DNA from: Flavobacterium sp.
GTDB taxonomy: Bacteria; Bacteroidota; Bacteroidia; Flavobacteriales; Flavobacteriaceae
DNA: 38,514 nt
Direction: 5' to 3'
NCBI RefSeq assembly: GCF_030146175.1
Contig: NZ_JASLCE010000101.1
Coordinates: 1-38,514 of the forward strand
Notes under the pieces: generated by a model
What the model was told of the DNA's origin: nothing
What the model saw: the letters and a program-made list of their open reading frames with translations, nothing else
Databases searched by the model: none
Part shown: positions 31,272-38,514 of the stretch, piece after piece
How the letters are laid out: the number at the start of each line of letters is the position of its first letter
Numbering within the stretch: the stretch's first letter is position 1
Program-made: the position numbers and the translations under genes

Positions 31272-31649
31272 TTAAATGTCGTCAAAGTCAATATCAGTGA
31301 AACTTCCGGAAGATGATGTTACATCTTCTGTTTTTTCAGAAAAATACTCTTTTTTAAAGTCTTTCTGATGTCTTTCTGAAATTACTTCTTCTCCCTTATG
31401 ATTTAAAACATACGAAGTCATTTCGTTTAAGATGTCTTTAAAAGCGGCAAAATCCTCTTTGTATAAATAAATTTTGTGTTTCTTGAAATGGAATGAGCCA
31501 TCATCTTCGGTGAATTTTTTACTTTCGGTAATCGTAATGTAATAATCATCAGCCTTTGTCGCTCTCACATCGAAGAAATACGTCCTTCTTCCTGCGCGTA
31601 AAACTTTAGAAAAAATTTCTTCTTTTTCTAACATTTCATTTTCTCTCAT
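31272..31649 (-). CDS. PUR-family (DUF3276) nucleic-acid-binding protein
   Basis: 125 residues. Single PUR repeat fold as in the Bacteroidetes DUF3276 family: EEIFSKVLRAGRRTYFFDVRATKADDYYITITESKKF, then HFKKHKIYLYKEDFAAFKDILNEMTSYVLNH, with an acidic Ser-rich tail ending FTDIDFDDI. Relatives of eukaryotic Pur-alpha bind single-stranded DNA/RNA. The cellular role in bacteria is unclear. An internal ATG (sixth codon) is an alternative start. Confidence 0.93.
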   Translation of the reverse strand: MRENEMLEKEEIFSKVLRAGRRTYFFDVRATKADDYYITITESKKFTEDDGSFHFKKHKIYLYKEDFAAFKDILNEMTSYVLNHKGEEVISERHQKDFKKEYFSEKTEDVTSSSGSFTDIDFDDI

Positions 31650-31721
31650 AATCCTTCAGTCAATAATTTATGGTGTTAAGTAGAACTCAAAAATCTAAAA
31701 AAAAACCAAAAAAACCAACAT

Positions 31722-33470
31722 TTATTGTAATTCTTTTTCCGAAAGTTGCTTAAAGTACAAATCTTTATAGTAACCGTCCTGGTTTACCAATTGATTATGA
31801 GTTCCTTGCTGAATTATTTTTCCGTTGTCCAGAATGATGATCTGGTCGGCATTTTTAGCGGAAGACACCCGATGACTAACGATTATTGTAGTTTTATCTT
31901 TACAAAAAACCATTAAATTGCTTAAAATTGCCTCTTCCGTCTCCGTATCCACTGCCGACAAGCAATCGTCCAAAAGTAGGATAGGAGCGTTTTTGATAAG
32001 AGCCCTCGCAATCGATACCCGTTGCTTCTGTCCACCCGATAAAGTGATCCCTCTTTCGCCTAAAACCGTTTCATATTGGTTTTTAAATTTGATGATATTT
32101 TTATGAACCACTGCTTTTTTAGCCGCATCGATTACTTCCTCATCGGTTGCAGCTTCATTTCCAAATTTAATATTATTTTTTATCGTATCCGAAAACAGGA
32201 AAGCATCCTGTGGAACAAAACCGATATGGTTTCGCACATCGAACAGATTTAACTCCCGAATATCGTGACCGTCAATTTTTACAGCACCTTCATTGACATC
32301 GTATAAACGACTGATCAAGGAAAGTAATGTGGATTTTCCGGAACCGGTTTTTCCTAATATGGCTAAAGTTTGACCTTTTTTGATCTGAAGGTTTACATTC
32401 TTAAGAGCGGTAATCGTTGTATCTTCGTAGGTGAAGGTCACATTTTCAAAAGTGATTTCACCATTAACAGGAGTGTGTTCCGGTACTGTATTCTGGATTT
32501 CCGGTTTGATCTTAAGGAATTCGTTGATTCGTTTTTGTGAGGCTTCGGCTTCCTGAACCATTGATGATACCCATCCCAACGACGCTACCGGCCATGTTAG
32601 CATATTGATATAAAGGATAAATTGTGCGATTACACCGATATCCGGAATACTACCGTTAATATACATCATTCCGCCAACATATACGACAACAAGGTTACTG
32701 GCTCCGATTAATAGGATCATTAACGGACCAAACAAGGCATTGGCTTTGGCCAGGCGCATGTTTTTGTCTTTACTTTCTTGTGACAAGGCTGTAAAGTCGT
32801 CCTGTTTTTCGTTTTCGATGGAATAGGCTTTTATCACGCGGATACCGGAAAACATTTCCTGTGTAAATGTAGACAGTTTGGAAAGGTTTTGTTGGTAGGT
32901 GGTACTTCGCTTGTTGATTTCGGAGCTGATTTTAAAAATGCTATACGCCAGAAACGGTAAAGGCAGCAGCGAATAGAGGGTAAGCTCCGGTGAAATAATA
33001 TACATCTGTACCGTTACTACTGCAAAACGTATAAAGGTATTGATGGAATACATTACGGCCGGCCCAACATATTGGCGGACTTTACCAACGTCTTCGCTGA
33101 TACGGTTCATCAGGTCGCCGGTTCTGTTTTTTTTGTAGAAATTCTGCGATAGATTTTCGTATTGTCGGAATACTTCGTTTTTAAGATCAAATTCGATATG
33201 ACGCGACATTACAATTAAGGTTTGACGCATCAAAAAAGTAAGGAAACCGGCGATTAATGTGGTAACGATAACGAGAATGATGTTTTCCATTAAGAGTTGT
33301 CGTACCGCATTGGGATCGAGTTTGCTGTTTTCCAGTGCCTTGATCGAATCTCCAACCAGTTTTGGCGTGTATAAGGTGAAGAATTGCGCTACGATTGTGA
33401 TAATAACACCGATTAAAAATCGGTATTTATATTTGATGAAGTATTTGTTTAAATATTGAAGTTCTTTCAT
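31722..33470 (-). CDS. MsbA/BmrA-type ABC exporter (fused membrane and ATPase domains)
   Basis: 582-residue half-transporter that would act as a homodimer in the inner membrane. Six helices with the coupling segment fill residues 1-310; the ATPase follows: Walker A ILGKTGSGKSTLL, Q-loop IGFVPQDAFLFSDTI, signature ITLSGGQKQRVSIARAL, Walker B PILLLDDCLSAVDTETE (catalytic Glu replaced by Asp) and H-loop TIIVSHRVSSAKNADQ. Exports lipid or drug substrates; which is unknown. Apart from the Walker B Asp the motifs are canonical, unlike the degenerate ABC protein at 26013-26765. Confidence 0.94.
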   Translation of the reverse strand: MKELQYLNKYFIKYKYRFLIGVIITIVAQFFTLYTPKLVGDSIKALENSKLDPNAVRQLLMENIILVIVTTLIAGFLTFLMRQTLIVMSRHIEFDLKNEVFRQYENLSQNFYKKNRTGDLMNRISEDVGKVRQYVGPAVMYSINTFIRFAVVTVQMYIISPELTLYSLLPLPFLAYSIFKISSEINKRSTTYQQNLSKLSTFTQEMFSGIRVIKAYSIENEKQDDFTALSQESKDKNMRLAKANALFGPLMILLIGASNLVVVYVGGMMYINGSIPDIGVIAQFILYINMLTWPVASLGWVSSMVQEAEASQKRINEFLKIKPEIQNTVPEHTPVNGEITFENVTFTYEDTTITALKNVNLQIKKGQTLAILGKTGSGKSTLLSLISRLYDVNEGAVKIDGHDIRELNLFDVRNHIGFVPQDAFLFSDTIKNNIKFGNEAATDEEVIDAAKKAVVHKNIIKFKNQYETVLGERGITLSGGQKQRVSIARALIKNAPILLLDDCLSAVDTETEEAILSNLMVFCKDKTTIIVSHRVSSAKNADQIIILDNGKIIQQGTHNQLVNQDGYYKDLYFKQLSEKELQ

Positions 33471-33630
33471 TTTTTAATCCTGTAGGTTGTTTTATTGTTT
33501 TGTATTCTGTTAAAATGGAGTTGTTTTTGATAATGATTTACAAAGTTGTTTTTGAAAATAATTATTATTGAATAATTAAAAAAAACGATTTGTGTTGAAT
33601 TATTCTGAATATAAGTGTAATTTAGCAGTC

Positions 33631-33638
33631 TATTTTTG
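33631..33638 (+). promoter_or_regulatory. -7 box for the leucine dehydrogenase gene
   Basis: TATTTTTG (TA-n2-TTTG), 30 bases before the ATG at 33669. Confidence 0.5.
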
Positions 33639-33668
33639 AATAAATTTCAACCTCAAAATAAAAAAAAC

Positions 33669-34772
33669 ATGATAACAGAAGTTACAAGTGCTAATGAGCT
33701 TCATAAAATCGACCCGGTTTTTGGGCAGGTTTCATTTGATAATCATGAGCAAATCGTATTTTGTCACGACAAAGATACTGGTTTAAAAGCAATAATTGGT
33801 GTTCATAACACAGTTTTAGGACCTGCTTTAGGAGGAACCAGAATGTGGAAATATACAAATGAGTGGGAAGCTTTAAACGATGTTTTACGTCTTTCCCGCG
33901 GTATGACTTTTAAATCAGCTATTTCCGGGTTAAATCTTGGAGGTGGTAAAGCGGTTATCATCGGAGATTCCAAAGTGGATAAAACTCCGGAAATGATCAC
34001 AAAATTCGGTCAGTTTGTGAATTCCTTAAGCGGAAAATACATTACTGCGGAAGATGTAGGATCAACAACAGCTGATATGGATCTTATCCGTGACGTGACG
34101 CCTTATGTAACCGGAATTTCAGAATCAAGAGGTGGTTCCGGAAATCCTTCGCCAGTAACAGCTTACGGTGTTTATATGGGTATGAAAGCGGCTGCAAAAT
34201 ATCAGTTTGGAACGGATAACCTGGAAGGAAAAAGAATTTTAGTACAAGGTATCGGTCACGTTGGAGAAACGCTAGTAGAACTGATCAGTAAAGAAGGTGC
34301 TTTAGTACAAATTACAGATATCAACGAAGCGCGTCTACAGGAAGTAGGTGCTAAATACGGTGCTCAGGTTTTTAACGGTGGCGATTTATATAGTGCAGAC
34401 GTAGATATTTATGCACCATGTGCATTAGGAGCTACGATTAACGATGACACTATTGAAAAAATCAAAGCAAAAGTTATTGCCGGTGCAGCGAATAACCAGT
34501 TAGCAGTTGAAAATATCCACGGTGCAAGACTTCAGGAAAGAGGCATTTTATATGCTCCGGATTTCTTGATTAACGCTGGTGGAATCATCAATGTATATGG
34601 TGAAATTGCCGGATACGGTAAAGAAGAAGCAATGCGCAGAACCGAAAATATCTTCAATACAACATTGGATATTTTTAACTACGCCAAAGAAAATAGCATT
34701 ACAACACATCAGGCTGCTATGCGAATGGCACAGGAGCGTATCGATGCCCGTAAAAAAGAAAACGCGAAGTAG
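33669..34772 (+). CDS. Leucine dehydrogenase (Glu/Leu/Phe/Val dehydrogenase family)
   Basis: 367 residues; NAD-dependent oxidative deamination of branched-chain amino acids in the cytoplasm. The ATG at 33669 (MITEVTSANELHKIDPVF) fits the family better than the upstream TTG. N-terminal substrate domain: GPALGGTRMWKYTNEWEAL, LSRGMTFKSAISGLNLGGGKAVIIGD (catalytic Lys in the G-G-G-K) and TAEDVGSTTADMD. C-terminal Rossmann domain: RILVQGIGHVGETLVELI and AANNQLAVENIHG, ending at the hinge DFLINAGGIINVYGE. Length matches leucine dehydrogenases (about 365) rather than glutamate dehydrogenases. Confidence 0.93.
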   Translation: MITEVTSANELHKIDPVFGQVSFDNHEQIVFCHDKDTGLKAIIGVHNTVLGPALGGTRMWKYTNEWEALNDVLRLSRGMTFKSAISGLNLGGGKAVIIGDSKVDKTPEMITKFGQFVNSLSGKYITAEDVGSTTADMDLIRDVTPYVTGISESRGGSGNPSPVTAYGVYMGMKAAAKYQFGTDNLEGKRILVQGIGHVGETLVELISKEGALVQITDINEARLQEVGAKYGAQVFNGGDLYSADVDIYAPCALGATINDDTIEKIKAKVIAGAANNQLAVENIHGARLQERGILYAPDFLINAGGIINVYGEIAGYGKEEAMRRTENIFNTTLDIFNYAKENSITTHQAAMRMAQERIDARKKENAK

Positions 34773-34795
34773 TAGTTTTCCAACAATATATTTTT

Positions 34796-34803
34796 TAATT
34801 TTG
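34796..34803 (+). promoter_or_regulatory. Possible -7 box before the nusB hairpin
   Basis: TAATTTTG (TA-n2-TTTG) ends directly before the hairpin at 34805-34840. If active, the nusB message would begin with this hairpin. The AT-rich context makes a chance match possible. Confidence 0.35.
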
Positions 34804-34804
34804 C

Positions 34805-34840
34805 GAAGCGAAAGATTGTTCTTTCGCTTCTTTAATTTTT
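34805..34840 (+). terminator. Terminator after leucine dehydrogenase
   Basis: Perfect 10-bp stem GAAGCGAAAG (34805-34814) with CTTTCGCTTC (34821-34830), 6-base loop, then TTTAATTTTT. It lies 20 bases before the nusB start. Confidence 0.8.
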
Positions 34841-34859
34841 AAAAGTTCTTATCAGCAGG

Positions 34860-35807
34860 ATGTTAAACAGAAGACATATTCGTGTAAAGGTGATGCAATC
34901 CATTTATGCAATGCATCAAAACGGTTCCGATAATCTTGAAAAGGAAGAGAAATTCCTATTTCATAGTATCGAAAATATTCAGGATTTATATTTAATTATG
35001 CTCTCTTCTTTGGTGGAAATCAAAAAAGCAGAAGAAGATTTTATTGATAAATCGAGTAAAAAACACCTGGCGACTCAAGAAGAACGCAATCCGAATAAAA
35101 AATTTATCAATAATGCGGTACTGGATATTCTTTCGGAGAATAATTCCCTGAGTATTGCATTGGAAGATCGTAAGATCAATAACTGGAAAAATAATGACGA
35201 CTATATTCTGATCCTTTTGGATGCGATCAAGAAGAGTAAGTTGTACGACACGTATATGCGCAACAATGTAAATACGTTTGAAGAAGACCAGCAGTTTGTG
35301 GTAGATATTTTTACCGAGATTATCGCACCTAACGAAAAGTTATACGATTATCTGGAAGATCACAAACTAACCTGGATTGACGATATTCCATTGGTGAATA
35401 CAGCGATCCAAAAACAGTTGAAACAAATTAAGAACAGCAGTGATCCGGATTCATTTTACGTTTCAAAATTATACAAAGATGCCGATGATAAGGAATTTGT
35501 ACGTAACCTGTTCCGTAAAACCGTTCTGAACAATCCGGAATTAACAAAAGAATTTATAGATAAAACGCCAAACTGGGATGCGGAACGTATTGCGGAAATC
35601 GATGCGATTATCCTGAAAATGGCTATTTGTGAGTTTCTTAAGTTCCCATCGATTCCGGTAAAAGTTACAATTAACGAATATTTAGAAATTGCAAAAGAGT
35701 ATTCTACTCCAAAAAGTAGTATTTTTATCAACGGAATTTTAGATAATCTGGTAAAGGATTATCAAAAAGACAACAGACTGATAAAAACCGGAAGAGGTTT
35801 AATGTAA
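34860..35807 (+). CDS. nusB: Transcription antitermination factor NusB (long Bacteroidetes form)
   Basis: 315 residues, about twice the length of the E. coli protein; the long form is normal in Bacteroidetes. The start MLNRRHIRVKVMQSIYAMHQ is the NusB RNA-binding N-terminus. A long helical insert follows, and the C-terminal NusB core is at about 200-305 (NWDAERIAEIDAIILKMAICEFLKFPSIPVKVTINEYLEIAKEYSTPKSSIFINGILD). NusB with NusE binds boxA RNA in rRNA leaders. First of three plus-strand genes (nusB, DUF1573, yajC) with gaps of 19 and 8 bp, a conserved order in this group. Confidence 0.95.
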   Translation: MLNRRHIRVKVMQSIYAMHQNGSDNLEKEEKFLFHSIENIQDLYLIMLSSLVEIKKAEEDFIDKSSKKHLATQEERNPNKKFINNAVLDILSENNSLSIALEDRKINNWKNNDDYILILLDAIKKSKLYDTYMRNNVNTFEEDQQFVVDIFTEIIAPNEKLYDYLEDHKLTWIDDIPLVNTAIQKQLKQIKNSSDPDSFYVSKLYKDADDKEFVRNLFRKTVLNNPELTKEFIDKTPNWDAERIAEIDAIILKMAICEFLKFPSIPVKVTINEYLEIAKEYSTPKSSIFINGILDNLVKDYQKDNRLIKTGRGLM

Positions 35808-35826
35808 AATTGTAAAAAAATCGAAT

Positions 35827-36285
35827 ATGATTAACAAAACTCTTGGAATGTTAGCCATTGCAACTTTAGTGCTAACAACTTCTTGTAAAAAAGAAAATGC
35901 ATCCGAAAAAATTGATGATGCCAGTGTAGCCGCAGCTGCGAAAAACAATGAAGCATCTGGAAAATTACCGGTAATTAAATTCAACGAAGAAGAACACAAC
36001 TTCGGAACTATTAATGAAGGGGATAAAGCAGAAACCGTTTTTACAATTAGTAATGAAGGAGAAGCTGATTTGATCATCGTTAACGCACAAGGAAGTTGTG
36101 GTTGTACGGTACCGGATTGGCCAAAAGAACCGATCAAACCGGGAACTTCGGCTCCAATGAAAGTAACGTTCGATTCATCCGGAAAACCAGGACAACAACA
36201 AAAAACAGTAACCTTAACTACAAATACAGCTAAAGGTAGTGAAGTAGTAACCATTAAGGCTGATGTAACTCCAAAAGCAAAATAA
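35827..36285 (+). CDS. DUF1573 lipoprotein
   Basis: 152 residues. Lipoprotein signal with lipobox L16-T-T-S-C20 followed by K-K-E. The mature part carries one DUF1573 Ig-like domain: IKFNEEEHNFGTINEGDKAETVFTISNEGEADLIIVNAQGSCGCTVPDWPKEPIKPG, containing the typical S-C-G-C-T-V-P motif, then KVTFDSSGKPGQQQKTVTLTTN. Function unknown; periplasmic or outer-membrane anchored. Placed between nusB and yajC, as in many Flavobacteriia. Confidence 0.93.
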   Translation: MINKTLGMLAIATLVLTTSCKKENASEKIDDASVAAAAKNNEASGKLPVIKFNEEEHNFGTINEGDKAETVFTISNEGEADLIIVNAQGSCGCTVPDWPKEPIKPGTSAPMKVTFDSSGKPGQQQKTVTLTTNTAKGSEVVTIKADVTPKAK

Positions 36286-36293
36286 TTTATAAT

Positions 36294-36578
36294 ATGGAAC
36301 AATTAGGACAATTCGGAAGTTTTTTACCCATTATATTAATGTTTGTTGTGGTGTATTTTTTAATGATTCGCCCGCAACAAACCCGTCAGAAAAAAGAGAA
36401 AGAATTTGAAGGTAATATTAAAGTAGGCGATAAGATCGTTACCAAATCGGGTATGCACGGAAAAATCGCTGAATTATATGATGATTCAATTGTAGTGGAA
36501 ACTATGGCTGGAAAAATCAAATACGAGCGTTCAGCTATTTCAATGGAATTAAGTCAGAAAGTAAACGCTGCGAAATAA
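36294..36578 (+). CDS. yajC: Sec translocon accessory subunit YajC
   Basis: 94 residues. One N-terminal membrane helix (about 9-27, LPIILMFVVVYFLMIRPQQ) with the hallmark F-L-M-I-R-P-Q-Q, followed by KEFEGNIKVGDKIVTKSGMHGKIAELYDDSIVVE. Part of the SecDF-YajC complex that assists protein export. Last gene of the nusB run, followed by a strong terminator. Confidence 0.97.
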   Translation: MEQLGQFGSFLPIILMFVVVYFLMIRPQQTRQKKEKEFEGNIKVGDKIVTKSGMHGKIAELYDDSIVVETMAGKIKYERSAISMELSQKVNAAK

Positions 36579-36595
36579 TTCTTTTTAAAATAAAA

Positions 36596-36630
36596 AACAA
36601 AAAGGCAACTCATCGAGTTGCCTTTTTTAT
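36596..36630 (+). terminator. Terminator after yajC
   Basis: AAAGGCAACT (36601-36610) pairs with AGTTGCCTTT (36616-36625), 5-base loop, then a T-run. Confidence 0.9.
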
Positions 36631-36631
36631 T

Positions 36632-37134
36632 TAGTAAAACCTGACAGGTTTATAAGCGTTATGAATAGAAACCTGTCAGGTTTGAGGAAGCAGGTTTATT
36701 TGTATTGCGAATGGAACCTTATCAGATTTGAGAGATCATTTTATAAGGTTTGCAATATAAGATAGATTTTTATTTATAGCAAAACCTAACAGGTTTATTC
36801 GTGTTGTGAATAGAAACCTGTCAGGTTTGAGGAAGCAGGTTTATTTGTGTTGCGAATGGAACCTTATCAGATTTGAGTGATCATTTTATAAGGTTTGTTA
36901 TATGAGGAAAGATTTTTATTTATGGCAAAACCTAACAGGTTTATAAGTGTTGTGTATCGAAACCTGTCAGGTTTGAGGAGCAGGTTTTATTTGTATTGCG
37001 AATGGAAGCTTATCAGGTTTTAGTGATCATTTTATAAGGTTTGGAATATAAGAGAGATTTTTATTTATAGTAAAACCTGACAGGTTTATTCGTGTTGTGA
37101 ATAGAAACCTGTCAGGTTTGAGAAGTAAGTTTAT
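36632..37134. repeat. 145-bp tandem repeat with nested palindromes
   Basis: About 3.4 copies with unit starts (AAAACCT-n-ACAGGTTT) at 36636, 36781, 36927 and 37072, a period of 145-146 bp. Each unit holds two 15-bp near-palindromes (AAACCTGACAGGTTT and AAACCTGTCAGGTTT, about 18 bases apart) and, in the complete copies, a third pair AACCTTAT...ATAAGGTT. No ORF. Point differences such as CTGACAGG/CTAACAGG separate copies. Confidence 0.9.
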
Positions 37135-37165
37135 TTGCGTTTATAAATAGCGCATACAACCTCCA

Positions 37166-37197
37166 AAAACAAAAACATCCGCCTAATGGCGGATGTT
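37166..37197 (-). terminator. Terminator after the SprB-repeat protein gene
   Basis: On the minus strand AACATCCGCC (37197-37188) pairs with GGCGGATGTT (37183-37174), 4-base loop, then TTTGTTTTTGG. Confidence 0.85.
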
Positions 37198-37219
37198 CTT
37201 TTATAAAATCGAATCAGGA

Positions 37220-38514
37220 TTATTTATTCGTTTTGATTACTCTCTTCGTCGTTTTACCTTGATCGGTTACGATGTTAAAGATATAAACTCCTGCTTCAAG
37301 TTGATCAACATTGATGCTGCTTTCCTCATTATGTAAGTTTTGGCGAATCACCTGACGTCCGTTCATATCGAACACAGTCACACTTGCATTAGAGTAGTTA
37401 TTCATCATTTTAATGGTTACTGTTGTAACTGCCGGGTTAGGGAAGATACTCACAGAAGCCGAGTTGAAATCAGCGATACCCATTGGAGGAGCAACGACTA
37501 CAATTGCAGTAGCTGTACTACAGTTTGTACTGTTGGCAACCTCACAGATTGAATACGTTAATGTATATGTTCCCTGAGCAGAAAGCGCCGGTACGTTTAC
37601 ATTTCCGTTAGCACCGATAGTCACTCCGGTTAAACCACCGTTGTTAACTAAAGTAATCGTAATGTCATTGTCGTTAACCGGTACACCACCTAAAAGGTCA
37701 TTCGCGGTAACATCTCCGGCAACACCACCCGTTGCATTTACAACTGGGGTAGCAGAGAAGTCATCATTAACAGCAAGGATAACCAAGTTGTTTACTGTTA
37801 ATGTTCCTGCGTTTGAATTTACAGGGGCACAAGTACCACTAGCAGCAACTGCTCGGAACTGGTGTCCGTTGTAAGATGCCGGAACGTTTGTTAATGTCAA
37901 TGTATTGGTAGTTGCACCAGAAACTACTGGGTTAGTACCACCATTATTGATATTATTCCAAGTTGTACCATTAGTACTCATTTGCCACTGGATAGAAGCT
38001 GCATTTGTAGCAGTTACTGTAAACGTAGCTGTTCCACCAGCAGTGATCGTACTATTACCCGGTTGTGCCGTGATAGTAGTAGCAGCTGGTTGGTTGATTG
38101 TAAATGACTGAGTTGCTGTACATCCGTTAGCATCGGTAACCGTAACAGTATAAGTACCTGCAGCTAGACCGGTAGCGGTAGCAGCAGTACCTCCTGAAGG
38201 AGCCCATGAATAAGTATAAGCACCTGTACCACCTGTTACACCAACTGAAGCAGAACCGTCATTACCACCGTTACAAGTAACGTTTGTATGCGACGCAGAT
38301 GTAGCCACTAAAGCAACTGGTTGTGTAATAGTGAATGATTGCGTTGTAGTACATGCATTAGCATCGGTAACAGTAACTGTATAAGTTCCTGCTGCTAATC
38401 CTGTTGCAGTTGCAGCAGTACCACCAGTTGGAGCCCATGAATACGTATAAGCACCAGTTCCACCAGTTACGGCAACAGTAGCCGAAGCGTTAGTACCACC
38501 GTTACAAGAAACGT
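37220..38514 (-). CDS. SprB-repeat T9SS surface protein (5' end off window)
   Basis: C-terminal 430 or so residues of a large secreted protein; the frame stays open to the right edge. From the N-side: two SprB-type repeats (CNGGNDGSASVGVTGGTGAY, TYSWAPSGGTAATATGLAAG, TYTVTVTDANGCTATQSF), 77 residues apart; an Ig-like domain (TITAQPGNSTITAGGTATF through QWQMSTNGTTWNNI); a region resembling bacterial Ig/cadherin-like domains (AVNDDFSATPVVNATGG, LTYSICEVANSTNC); and a type A T9SS sorting domain (SVSIFPNPAVTTVTIKM, DMNGRQVIRQNL, LEAGVYIFNIVTDQGKTTKRVIKTNK). Predicted cell-surface adhesin or gliding-related protein. Confidence 0.95.
   Translation of the reverse strand, partial: VSCNGGTNASATVAVTGGTGAYTYSWAPTGGTAATATGLAAGTYTVTVTDANACTTTQSFTITQPVALVATSASHTNVTCNGGNDGSASVGVTGGTGAYTYSWAPSGGTAATATGLAAGTYTVTVTDANGCTATQSFTINQPAATTITAQPGNSTITAGGTATFTVTATNAASIQWQMSTNGTTWNNINNGGTNPVVSGATTNTLTLTNVPASYNGHQFRAVAASGTCAPVNSNAGTLTVNNLVILAVNDDFSATPVVNATGGVAGDVTANDLLGGVPVNDNDITITLVNNGGLTGVTIGANGNVNVPALSAQGTYTLTYSICEVANSTNCSTATAIVVVAPPMGIADFNSASVSIFPNPAVTTVTIKMMNNYSNASVTVFDMNGRQVIRQNLHNEESSINVDQLEAGVYIFNIVTDQGKTTKRVIKTNK
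38052..38514 (-). repeat. Coding tandem repeat (231 bp, SprB repeat units)
   Basis: Two units, about 38052-38283 and 38284-38514, repeat every 231 bp (77 codons), judged from the repeated TTACAAG-n-AACGT boundary at 38271-38283 and 38502-38514. The first is complete; more are likely beyond the right edge. Confidence 0.8.

Noticed and set aside
31722..33470. MsbA-like exporter as partner of the pseudo-ATPase ABC protein
   Set aside because: It lies about 5 kb away with unrelated genes between and has its own ATPase domain, so no link is supported by position.
35799..36302. 167-codon minus-strand ORF over the DUF1573 gene
   Set aside because: The plus-strand frame has a signal peptide, lipobox and DUF1573 motifs; the antisense frame is a by-product of its codon use.
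36632..37134. Palindromic repeat array resembling a CRISPR array
   Set aside because: The period is 145 bp and the intervening sequence is itself repeated in every unit, so there are no unique spacers; no cas genes are nearby.
1..38514. tRNA, rRNA, insertion sequence, integrase, toxin-antitoxin or phage genes
   Set aside because: None found by reading both strands; no cloverleaf-like or transposase-like sequence was recognised, although short RNAs could be missed by eye.

Overview
The window looks like chromosomal DNA of a Flavobacterium-type member of the Bacteroidota. Several things point there. Many genes are preceded by the Bacteroidetes -7 promoter box (TA-n2-TTTG) instead of strong Shine-Dalgarno sites. 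A type IX secretion (T9SS) C-terminal sorting domain sits next to SprB-type repeats. A DUF4421 barrel, a PUR/DUF3276 protein, an extended NusB and a cyclophilin-FKBP fusion are also present. I saw no tRNA, rRNA, insertion sequence, phage gene or CRISPR array.

Layout. 1-3212 (minus): rplS (cut by the left edge), trmD, a lipoprotein, a DUF1569 protein and a methyltransferase. 3346-5568 (plus): an MFS transporter and a two-family peptidyl-prolyl isomerase. 5761-8346 (plus): a microviridin-type graspetide cluster, made of a precursor with two core peptides, a terminator-like hairpin, an MvdC-like ATP-grasp ligase and an MvdD-like ATP-grasp ligase. 8382-18449: small metabolic, redox and regulatory genes (secreted protein, Rnk/GreA-like protein, membrane-anchored glutamate-synthase-like protein, two thioredoxin-fold proteins, CsaA, AraC, GNAT, YeiH with its LysR regulator, AlkD-like protein, HxlR, DUF4421). 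18461-21436 (minus): MgtA Mg2+ ATPase with a small ORF in its leader. 21661-25927 (plus): a FIST sensor translationally coupled to a soluble three-PAS hybrid kinase with receiver and Hpt domains. 26013-28737: an iron/siderophore locus with a divergent AraC regulator, a siderophore-interacting reductase and a stand-alone, degenerate ABC ATPase, with a Fur-like dyad between the divergent genes. 28735-29065: about 95-bp tandem repeats. 29083-36632: an OmpR-type two-component pair, the PUR protein, an MsbA-like ABC exporter, leucine dehydrogenase, NusB, a DUF1573 lipoprotein and YajC. 36632-37134: 145-bp tandem repeats full of palindromes. 37220-38514 (minus): the C-terminal part of a SprB-repeat T9SS surface protein that runs off the right edge.

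The most distinctive system is the graspetide cluster. Its 94-residue precursor has the PFFA-x-FL leader motif, a double-glycine site and two copies of the KYPSD core, with two different acidic patterns (N-E-D and N-D-E). No acetyltransferase, peptidase or exporter is adjacent. Other items worth checking are the pseudo-ATPase ABC protein at the siderophore locus, the Mg-ATPase leader ORF, and the FIST/hybrid-kinase pair. Family calls rest on motif recognition by eye; no database search was run.
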